Assembly: GCA_030601485.1 (NCBI GenBank)
Contig: JAUVTO010000042.1
Location: 1-10,973, forward strand
DNA: 10,973 nucleotides
Source: Desulfobacterales bacterium
GTDB taxonomy: Bacteria; Desulfobacterota; Desulfobacteria; Desulfobacterales; UBA11574
Direction of reading: 5' to 3'
Shown: piece after piece, positions 5,387 to 10,973 of the stretch
How the letters are laid out: each line of letters begins with the position of its first letter
How positions within the stretch are numbered: the stretch's first letter is position 1
The notes under the pieces: model-generated
What the model was told of the DNA's origin: nothing
The model's database searches: none
The model's input: only the letters and a program-made list of their open reading frames with translations
Position numbers and translations under genes: made by a program

Positions 5387-7825
5387 ATGAGCCATTTACA
5401 AAACTCCCGCATCTTGCTCCAAGGCTGCTTTGATCGTTGCGGCAAAGTTTCTTCCCGCTCCGAATACAAAACGTCTTTTTCTGCTTTTGCCGCTTACCCC
5501 AAAAAAAAATACGAGGTTTTGAAATCGGCTCGAATACACAAAGCTATTACCTGCCTTACACTTACCCTCTTTATCCTGGTTGCAATTTCTAATTATGCCT
5601 CGGCAGAGGGGAAATTCCCACTGCTTAAGGATGATCCCAAGGTGCCTTGGCATATTGTTGCCGATGAAATTCATTATGACGATAATTCAAATCAATATAT
5701 TGCCAAAGGCAATGTAACCATAACCAAACAAGACAAAAATTTGAGCGCTGATTATGTCCGCTTTGACCAAAAAAACATGAAAGCTTTTGCAGAGGGCCAT
5801 GTAATCATGACCGCAGGACAAGATATACTGACCGGAAGCCGTATGGAAATGGATTTGAATGCTGAAACGGGAACGGTATATAATGGAACGATATTCTTTC
5901 AAGAAAACCATTTTTATATAAAAGGAGACAAACTTAAAAAAGTCGGCAAGGACTCATATACTGCTGATAAAGCCAGTATCACAACCTGTGACGGTGATCG
6001 ACCGGCATGGAAAATTACAGGTAGAAATCTAAAAATTACAGTAGAAGGGTACGGTTTTGTGAAGCATGCAGCACTTTGGGTAAAAAAAATACCGGTATTG
6101 TATACTCCGTTTCTTTTTTTTCCGGTAAAGTTAAAACGCCAGTCGGGTTTATTGGCGCCCCAATTTGGTTATTCAGATCGCAAAGGGGCAGAATATATTC
6201 AGCCCTTTTACTGGGCTATAAACCGAAGCTCAGATGCAACATTCTATTTAGACTATATGGCACGTCGCGGGGAAAAATTAGGACTGGAATACCGTTATGT
6301 CCTGGACGAAAAGTCAAAGGGGACCCTGATGTATGATTTTTTGAATGACAGAAAAGTAGATGACGGCTCTCCTGATTCAAGCGAAAAATGGGGGTATGAA
6401 GATGACGATGTACTACGGCCCAATTCCAACCGCTACTGGTTCAGGATGAAAAATGATCAGGCATTGCCCTTTGATTTTTCCGCAAGGCTTGACGTAGACA
6501 TTGTGAGCGATCAGGACTACCTTCTTGAATTCAAAGACGGATTAACGGGCTTTAACCAAACCAATGCTTATTTTCTTGAAACCTTTGGCAGAGACCTCGA
6601 TGATAATGATGACCCGGTAAGAACCAACAGCCTCAATTTAAACAGGATTTGGCCCGCATACAGCCTTAACGCCGAACTCCTCTGGTATGATAATGTCATA
6701 AGCCGTCGCTGGGAAGAAACGGACACAACTTTACAAAGACTGCCGTTTATAGAGTTCGACGGGGCAAAACAGAGGATTTTTAGTTCCTCTTTTTATTTTG
6801 ATCTCGATTCTGAATACACATACTTTTACAGTGAAGATGGTGCAAGGGGTCATCGAATGGATGCGCATCCCAGGTTTTATCTTCCCTATAGGTATAAAAA
6901 CTATTTCACCGTTGAACCCTCCATAGGAGTGCGGGAGACGGTCTGGCATCTTGATAAGGACGAATACAGCCCTTCTGACAAAAAAAGATTCAACAGACAA
7001 ATATATGACACAAAATTAGATTTTTTTTCTGAAATCTATAACATATTCAATGTAAAAGGAAAAAGTATCGAGAAGATCAGGCATACCATAAGACCGCAGA
7101 TCATCTGGGATTACATACCTGAAAAAGACCAAGATAAATATCCATTGTTTGATGAGTTAGATAGGATTGAAAAACAAAACCAGGATGAAGATCCATCGTT
7201 TGATGACATAGATAGGATTGAAAAACAAAACCTGGTTACTTATTCCATTACCAATACGTTAACGTCAAAGTCCAAAGAGGATAGAAAAAAAAAGGCGGCA
7301 CATGAATTAGATAAACCCAAGGGCCATGAAAGTTATAGTCCACCCAACTATACCTATAACCGGTTCTGCCGATTCAAGCTGGAACAAAGTTACGATATTA
7401 ATAAGGAAAAAGACGATCATCCCGAGCCGTTTTCTCCGATTTACGCTGAACTTGAACTTATTCCGGGAAGATATTTTTCAATAGATGCTGATGCCGAATG
7501 GTCCCATTATGACAAGGAATTTCGATCTCGCAATATCGAGTTAAACTTATGGGATAACCGCGGGGACAAACTATTTGTGGAATACAGGTACACCATCGAT
7601 TCCAGTGAATCGATCTATACCGAGCTTCTTTTAAAAGTATCGGACAGGCTTTCGGCATACTCAGAATATGAACGGGATATTTACAATGGTCAAGTTATAA
7701 AGTACGGCCTGGGTTTTTTGTACGAAACGCAATGCTGGTCGTTGGATTTTCATTTGATAAAAGATGAGAGTGATTATAAGTATCAATTTATGATTAAGCT
7801 TTATGGAATAGGAGGAATTGGATAA
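5387..7825 (+). CDS. lptD: LPS-assembly outer-membrane protein LptD
   Basis: Translocates lipopolysaccharide to the outer leaflet of the outer membrane, normally with the lipoprotein LptE. With the ATG at 5387 the protein has 812 residues. The order is an N-terminal extension (1-48), a signal peptide (about 49-73: basic RIHK, a hydrophobic core, then ASA before EG), an OstA/LptA-like periplasmic domain (about 88-174, starting WHIVADEIHYD), the TTCDGDRPAWKI junction, then the beta-barrel with PVLYTPFLFFPVK near its start. C201 in the junction and C783 in ETQCWS are at places matching disulfide cysteines of E. coli LptD; the usual CC pair is a single Cys here. GGAA lies eight bases before this ATG. 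A TTG at 5369 lengthens the frame by six codons. A TTG at 5519 would begin exactly at a normal signal peptide, but its GAGG is only two bases away. A 17-residue duplication lies in a barrel loop (586-615). Identity is secure; the start is not. Confidence 0.94.
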   Translation: MSHLQNSRILLQGCFDRCGKVSSRSEYKTSFSAFAAYPKKKYEVLKSARIHKAITCLTLTLFILVAISNYASAEGKFPLLKDDPKVPWHIVADEIHYDDNSNQYIAKGNVTITKQDKNLSADYVRFDQKNMKAFAEGHVIMTAGQDILTGSRMEMDLNAETGTVYNGTIFFQENHFYIKGDKLKKVGKDSYTADKASITTCDGDRPAWKITGRNLKITVEGYGFVKHAALWVKKIPVLYTPFLFFPVKLKRQSGLLAPQFGYSDRKGAEYIQPFYWAINRSSDATFYLDYMARRGEKLGLEYRYVLDEKSKGTLMYDFLNDRKVDDGSPDSSEKWGYEDDDVLRPNSNRYWFRMKNDQALPFDFSARLDVDIVSDQDYLLEFKDGLTGFNQTNAYFLETFGRDLDDNDDPVRTNSLNLNRIWPAYSLNAELLWYDNVISRRWEETDTTLQRLPFIEFDGAKQRIFSSSFYFDLDSEYTYFYSEDGARGHRMDAHPRFYLPYRYKNYFTVEPSIGVRETVWHLDKDEYSPSDKKRFNRQIYDTKLDFFSEIYNIFNVKGKSIEKIRHTIRPQIIWDYIPEKDQDKYPLFDELDRIEKQNQDEDPSFDDIDRIEKQNLVTYSITNTLTSKSKEDRKKKAAHELDKPKGHESYSPPNYTYNRFCRFKLEQSYDINKEKDDHPEPFSPIYAELELIPGRYFSIDADAEWSHYDKEFRSRNIELNLWDNRGDKLFVEYRYTIDSSESIYTELLLKVSDRLSAYSEYERDIYNGQVIKYGLGFLYETQCWSLDFHLIKDESDYKYQFMIKLYGIGGIG
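5439..5493. repeat. Inverted repeat inside the LptD N-terminal extension
   Basis: GCGGCAAA (5439-5446) and TTTGCCGC (5486-5493) are perfect reverse complements enclosing 39 bases. They lie in the part of the lptD frame that encodes the unusual region before the signal peptide. The stretch may be an inserted or upstream repeat that remained open in frame. Confidence 0.4.
7142..7232 (+). repeat. In-frame 51-bp tandem duplication within lptD
   Basis: The sequence starting CCATTGTTTGATGA (7142) recurs 51 bases later as CCATCGTTTGATGA (7193). The second copy is complete for about 40 bases, to 7232. At the protein level PLFDELDRIEKQN plus QDED is followed by PSFDDIDRIEKQN. The period is exactly 17 codons, so the frame is kept. 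The few differences suggest a fairly recent duplication. Confidence 0.9.
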
Positions 7826-7850
7826 AGAACAATGAGATACACATGTAAAT

Positions 7851-8013
7851 CCTAACCCGGATAAACCAGAAAAGTGACTAAAGTGAACTAAAGTTTGAAG
7901 TGCCTAAAGTTAAGGTGTCGCTTTGCTCCATCCATTCATATGAAATTGGTAGAATTCCATAATTTTAGGCATTTTAAATCACTTTAGATCACTTCATACT
8001 TTTTTAAGTTTAG
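7851..8013 (+). repeat. Long palindromic CTAAAGTGA element downstream of lptD
   Basis: Begins 25 bp after the lptD stop with CCTAACCCGGATAAACC, then AGAAAAGTGACTAAAGTGAA and further CTAAAGT units. The centre has GTGTCGCTTTGCTCC (7916-7930), and a complementary arm of TTTAGGCATTTTAAATCACT and TTAGATCACTTCATACTTTT follows (about 7964-8003). Leader, arm, centre and second arm align in the same order with the element at 2473-2618. Both copies have the same orientation relative to the gene whose 3' end they follow. Confidence 0.75.
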
Positions 8014-8106
8014 ATTTATTTGCCACAAAATCACAAATTTTATATTTAAGCTACCAAATGAGAGTTAAAGAATCCCTTCAGAGAAAATGTTTATAAATAA
8101 TCTCAC

Positions 8107-8135
8107 TGGACATATTCGACCGAACAGAATATATG
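8107..8135 (+). promoter_or_regulatory. Possible promoter and operator of the NusG paralogue
   Basis: TGGACA (8107-8112, five of six -35 matches) and TATATG (8130-8135, four of six) are separated by 17 bases. Transcription would start near 8142, only a few bases before the ATG at 8145. That fits the absence of any Shine-Dalgarno sequence. The spacer also holds a palindrome, ATATTC (8112-8117) and GAATAT (8127-8132), nine bases apart, which could bind a regulator. Confidence 0.4.
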
Positions 8136-8144
8136 AATAGATAA

Positions 8145-8672
8145 ATGACCATATCAAAGCTGACATATTCTTGGTATGTTCTGCATACAAAAAGCAGGTT
8201 CGAAAACGTGGTAAATGAAGGCCTGATCAAAAAATCGATAGAGGTTTTTCTTCCAAAGATTCAGGTCAAAAGCAAACGCCGTGATCGAAAGGCTATGATC
8301 AGGGTTCCGCTTTTCCCCGGATACGTGTTTGTAAAAAGTGATCTTAACCCTCATGAACATCTTGAAATTGTAAAAACAGTCGGTGCGGTCCGTTTAATAG
8401 GAAACAAAGACGGCCCGATTCCCGTCCCATCCGATAACATAAAATCTTTGGAGATTATGGTCGGAGGGAGCAATACGGTTATAACCGGCACCCGTTTTAA
8501 AAAAGGAGATCGGGTGCTAGTGGTTTATGGCCCCTTTACCGGTGTGATCGGAACTTTTGTCCGGTACAGGGGAAAAGGCCGTGTAATCGTTGATATCGAA
8601 GCGCTGGGGCAGTTTGCCGGAGCAGACGTGAGTGAAGAAGATATTGAAAAACTGCCCGAAATATTATCATAA
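8145..8672 (+). CDS. Specialised NusG paralogue (UpxY/RfaH-type transcription antiterminator)
   Basis: A 175-residue protein with an N-terminal NGN domain (SWYVLHTKSRFE from residue 9; PLFPGYVFVK at 55-64, the family hallmark) and a C-terminal KOW domain (about 118-150, FKKGDRVLVVYGPFTGVIG). Such proteins bind RNA polymerase and reduce pausing or termination. The form IEVFLPKIQ and the charged KSKRRDRKA loop fit specialised paralogues of the UpxY/RfaH type, which usually serve long polysaccharide operons, rather than the essential NusG, which usually sits beside secE and rplK. Here it is flanked by lptD and holB with no polysaccharide genes in view, so its target is unknown. There is no recognisable ribosome binding site before the ATG. 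A weak hairpin follows the stop. Confidence 0.87.
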   Translation: MTISKLTYSWYVLHTKSRFENVVNEGLIKKSIEVFLPKIQVKSKRRDRKAMIRVPLFPGYVFVKSDLNPHEHLEIVKTVGAVRLIGNKDGPIPVPSDNIKSLEIMVGGSNTVITGTRFKKGDRVLVVYGPFTGVIGTFVRYRGKGRVIVDIEALGQFAGADVSEEDIEKLPEILS

Positions 8673-8677
8673 AACCA

Positions 8678-8695
8678 AAAAAACTGCCGTTTTTT
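8678..8695 (+). terminator. Weak hairpin after the NusG paralogue
   Basis: AAAAAAC-TGCC-GTTTTTT is a perfect seven-base stem with a four-base loop, placed six bases after the stop codon. The T-tract forms the second arm. The stem has only one GC pair, so its stability is low and termination would be partial at best. Confidence 0.3.
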
Positions 8696-8738
8696 AAAGC
8701 TGGAAAAGAATTAAAAGAACGGGTAAATTACTAAACTT

Positions 8739-9812
8739 GTGTCTGTTTATGAATCGACATTTGGATTTGAGTCGATATTAGGCCAGGAACAGCCGATACG
8801 ACTATTAACCACCCTGCTTCAAAATGGGACCATACCTCACGCCCTTCTTTTTATCGGGATTGAAGGAGTGGGCAAACGGACCGCAGCCATGGCTTTGGCT
8901 ATGGCGTGTAATTGCAAGGCCATCGAACCGGAGCATTTTTCAGAAAGGATGAAAATCCGATTTGACGGTAACATCCCATCTGATCAAATAACAAGCATTA
9001 GCCCTTGCGGCCGCTGCAATTCCTGCCGGAAAATCGAATCGGGCAATCACCCGGATATTATTCTGCTTAAACCGTCGGGTCCTTTTATCAGGATTGGTCA
9101 AATACGTGATCTTTGCGGCACTCTTGCCATGAAACCTTACGAGGCAAGATTACGTGTGGTCATCATTTCCGATGCCCAGGCCATGAATCCTTCAGCAGGC
9201 AATGCCCTCCTCAAAGTACTGGAGGAACCTCCGGATCGAACGATTCTGATACTTACAGCCTTGCAGACGTCCGACCTTCTTCCTACAATTTTATCTCGAT
9301 GCCAGCATATCAGATTTAATCCTGTTTCCAGAAAAAATCTTGAGTTGTTGCTGATACAAAGGTATGGAGCCAATCCGGACGAGGCAAAGATAATGGCAAT
9401 CATGGCAAACGGAAGTGTGTCCAAAGCTGTTTCCATGATCAACTCCATAAACAGGGTAAATTGGATAAACCGTAGAATCTGGCTGATAAATGAAGTTGAA
9501 TCTTTACCGGTAAGTTCGATCGGTTCACGCATGGCATTTGCAGAAAAGTTGTCAAAAAGCAAAGAAATTCTTGCTGAATCTCTTGAAGTAATTAAATTCT
9601 GGTTCAGAGACCTTGTTGTTTGTAAGTATCATCCTGAAAGAATTATCAACAGGGACTTAAACGACAGGATTCAACGTGCTTCCGAAAAGATGAAAGTGGC
9701 TTCACTGATTTCAAAAATTAAGGATGTTGAATCGGCTCAGAAGAATATTCAGGCAAACACCAATTTGCGTCTGACGTTAGAAGTGCTCATAATGCGACTT
9801 GCAAAAGTTTAA
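8739..9812 (+). CDS. holB: DNA polymerase III delta-prime subunit (clamp loader)
   Basis: A 357-residue AAA+ subunit of the clamp loader, which places the sliding clamp on primed DNA together with DnaX and delta. The P-loop region reads GIEGVGKRT (40-48): the lysine is followed by R instead of S or T, so nucleotide binding is probably weak or lost, as is usual for delta-prime. Zinc-module cysteines are C57 or C59, then C90, C93 and C96 in CGRCNSCR, with an insertion of about 30 residues before the last three. VVIISDAQAMNPSAGNALLK with LEEPP spans 140-165, and the SRC motif of delta and delta-prime subunits is at 186-188. The start is GTG at 8739, since the nearby ATG (8749) is out of frame. 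Its ribosome binding site is weak. ricT follows after 64 bp, a pairing conserved in Bacillus. Confidence 0.95.
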   Translation: MSVYESTFGFESILGQEQPIRLLTTLLQNGTIPHALLFIGIEGVGKRTAAMALAMACNCKAIEPEHFSERMKIRFDGNIPSDQITSISPCGRCNSCRKIESGNHPDIILLKPSGPFIRIGQIRDLCGTLAMKPYEARLRVVIISDAQAMNPSAGNALLKVLEEPPDRTILILTALQTSDLLPTILSRCQHIRFNPVSRKNLELLLIQRYGANPDEAKIMAIMANGSVSKAVSMINSINRVNWINRRIWLINEVESLPVSSIGSRMAFAEKLSKSKEILAESLEVIKFWFRDLVVCKYHPERIINRDLNDRIQRASEKMKVASLISKIKDVESAQKNIQANTNLRLTLEVLIMRLAKV

Positions 9813-9876
9813 GACTCATTATACATGATACAGAGTATATGGAACATAGATTGTGCAATAGGTTGCGAAACTTGAT

Positions 9877-10686
9877 ATGAAAAAAATAGTTGGAATAAGA
9901 TTCAAGCCTGCCGGAAAGATTTACGACTTTGACAGTGGTGCATTTGTACTTAATCGGGGGGACCATGTGATCGTGGAAACCGAACAAGGGCTTACGTTCG
10001 GTACGGTTGCAGTAGTTCCGGTATCCTGTGACGAGTCCACGGTAGGAGGAACAGGCAAGCCTTTAAAAATGGTATTTCGTCTGGCAAATCAAGAAGATTT
10101 TCATCAAAGAGAGAAGAATCTTAATACTGAGAAACAGTCCCATTCCTATTGTCTAAAATGCATCGATGAACTTGGGCTTAAAATGAACCTTTTTTCCGTT
10201 GAAAGCTCCTTTGATGCAAGCAAACTGACATTTTTTTTCACATCTGAAGGTCGTGTTGACTTCCGGCAACTTGTCAAGATGCTTGTTAAAAAATTCGGTA
10301 TCAGAATAGAGATGAGACAGGTGGGAATACGCAACCAGGCCAAGATGTGTGGCGGTATCGGAAGATGCGGACGAGAAATATGCTGCTCGGCATTTATTGA
10401 GAAATTTGGACCTGTCTCCATACGCATGGCAAAAGAACAAGGGCTGTCATTAAACCCCACAAAAATTTCCGGCCAGTGCGGCCGACTCATGTGTTGTCTT
10501 ACCTTTGAATATGAAATGTACAAGACAATTAAGTCACAATTCCCAAAAATCGGGGAAACGGTAAAAACCAAAAACGGTAACGGTAAAGTAATTCGCCATA
10601 ATACAATATCTAATCGCATAGCAATTCGATTAGATGATGGTCAGGATATAGAAATTGGATTAGATAAAATCTTGACGGTCTCGTAA
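9877..10686 (+). CDS. ricT: PSP1-domain protein RicT (YaaT)
   Basis: A 269-residue protein close in length to B. subtilis YaaT/RicT. In Bacillus it forms the Y-complex with RicA and RicF, carries [4Fe-4S] clusters, and directs RNase Y maturation of operon mRNAs. The signature region is complete: KMCGGIGRCGREICCSAF gives C158, C164, C169 and C170; MAKEQGLSLNPTKISGQCGR follows; and CGRLMCCLTFEYE gives C201, C206 and C207. The N-terminal half has the beta-rich FDSGAFVLNRGDHVIVET and TFGTVA typical of the family. The ATG at 9877 opens on MKKIVGIRFK; the ribosome binding site is weak (AGG 15 bases upstream). The last three codons (TVS) and the TAA stop lie inside the palindromic element that starts at 10674. 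Whether RicA, RicF and RNase Y exist in this genome cannot be seen here. Confidence 0.93.
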   Translation: MKKIVGIRFKPAGKIYDFDSGAFVLNRGDHVIVETEQGLTFGTVAVVPVSCDESTVGGTGKPLKMVFRLANQEDFHQREKNLNTEKQSHSYCLKCIDELGLKMNLFSVESSFDASKLTFFFTSEGRVDFRQLVKMLVKKFGIRIEMRQVGIRNQAKMCGGIGRCGREICCSAFIEKFGPVSIRMAKEQGLSLNPTKISGQCGRLMCCLTFEYEMYKTIKSQFPKIGETVKTKNGNGKVIRHNTISNRIAIRLDDGQDIEIGLDKILTVS

Positions 10687-10798
10687 AAAGTCCAACTTCT
10701 GCGTTGTACTGCATTTCGCAATCATTCAACGTACGAAAAGTACGCCTCATGATTGCAAAATTTGCACGCCTTGAATTTGAACTTTTTACGAAACCGTC
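10674..10798. repeat. 125-bp palindromic element overlapping the 3' end of ricT
   Basis: The terminal inverted repeats begin GACGGTCTCGTAAAAAGT (10674-10691) and end ACTTTTTACGAAACCGTC (10781-10798). Over 22 bases they match at 20. Nested inside are GCAATCAT (10718-10725) with ATGATTGC (10749-10756), and CGTAC (10730-10734) with GTACG (10740-10744). The whole element could fold into one long cruciform. Another GGACTTTTTACGAG follows at 10804-10817, perhaps a remnant of a second copy. It has no coding capacity and looks like a miniature inverted-repeat or REP-type element. Confidence 0.85.
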
Positions 10799-10855
10799 TA
10801 AATCGGACTTTTTACGAGTTTATTAAATCTTAAGGGGAAAAAAATAGGAGAAAAA

Positions 10856-10973
10856 ATGTCCAAACCCTTTTATATAACAACACCGATCTACTATGTTAAC
10901 GCCAGACCCCATCTTGGCCATGCGTACACAACCATTGTCGCAGATATCACACGCAGGTTTCACTCCATGCGCC
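10856..10973 (+). CDS. metG: Methionyl-tRNA synthetase, N-terminal part (runs off the right edge)
   Basis: Charges tRNA-Met with methionine in the cytoplasm. Only the first 39 codons are present. They encode FYITTPIYYVNARPHLGHAY, where HLGH is the class I HIGH signature and TTPIYYVN is typical of MetRS. The ATG at 10856 has GGAG five bases upstream, the best ribosome binding site in the window. It follows the 125-bp palindromic element, 169 bp after ricT. metS lies a few genes from yaaT in Bacillus as well. Confidence 0.93.
   Translation, partial: MSKPFYITTPIYYVNARPHLGHAYTTIVADITRRFHSMR

Larger units (their letters stand above)
7826..8144. other. 319-bp gap between lptD and the NusG paralogue
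   Basis: No gene was seen here. The gap holds a palindromic CTAAAGTGA element in its first half, then about 90 bp of AT-rich sequence without obvious structure, then a promoter-like sequence directly before the NusG paralogue. Confidence 0.7.

Noticed and set aside
8145..8672. Housekeeping NusG
   Set aside because: There is no secE or rplK neighbour, and the NGN domain resembles UpxY/RfaH-type paralogues more. Final proof needs a phylogeny.
8678..8695. Strong rho-independent terminator after the NusG paralogue
   Set aside because: The stem has a single GC pair and the T-run is consumed in the stem, so it is listed only as a weak hairpin.
10146..10619. 157-codon minus-strand open frame inside ricT
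   Set aside because: It is complementary to the conserved cysteine-rich RicT core and shows no independent protein features.

Overview
The window reads as a chromosomal housekeeping segment of a Gram-negative anaerobe, most likely a sulfate-reducer-type Desulfobacterota (Desulfobacterales-like). This assignment is inference. It rests on an outer-membrane LptD (so a Gram-negative), a cysteine synthase/cysteinyl-tRNA synthetase-type fusion, a RicT (PSP1) protein beside holB and metG, a YhaM-type exoribonuclease, moderate to low GC content, and gene borders crowded with small palindromic repeats. No prophage, insertion sequence with a transposase, CRISPR array or tRNA gene is visible.

Left block, minus strand (5232 down to 91): surE (5'-nucleotidase), a YhaM-type OB-fold/HD-domain 3'-5' exoribonuclease, tmk (dTMP kinase), and a 762-residue fusion of a PLP-dependent cysteine synthase with a CysRS-like module. 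The genes run in one direction, but gaps of 105-235 bp separate them. Each gap is largely filled by a palindromic element, so one uninterrupted transcript is uncertain.

Right block, plus strand (5387 to the right edge): lptD, a 319-bp gap with a repeat element and a promoter-like sequence, a specialised NusG paralogue (UpxY/RfaH type), holB (DNA polymerase III delta-prime), ricT, a 125-bp palindromic element, and the first 39 codons of metG. The set tmk, holB, ricT, metG recalls the tmk-holB-yaaT-metS neighbourhood of Bacillus. Here tmk lies on the opposite strand, about 5 kb from holB.

The two blocks diverge from the 154-bp surE/lptD spacer. The genes are mostly core functions: nucleotide metabolism, replication clamp loading, RNA turnover, translation and lipopolysaccharide export. 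The unusual points are the CysRS-like half of the fusion, which keeps the zinc site but has lost normal HIGH and KMSKS signatures; several families of palindromic repeats, two of which supply the stop codon of the gene they adjoin; a tandem 17-residue duplication and an odd N-terminal extension in LptD; and an orphan NusG paralogue that may be read from an almost leaderless mRNA.
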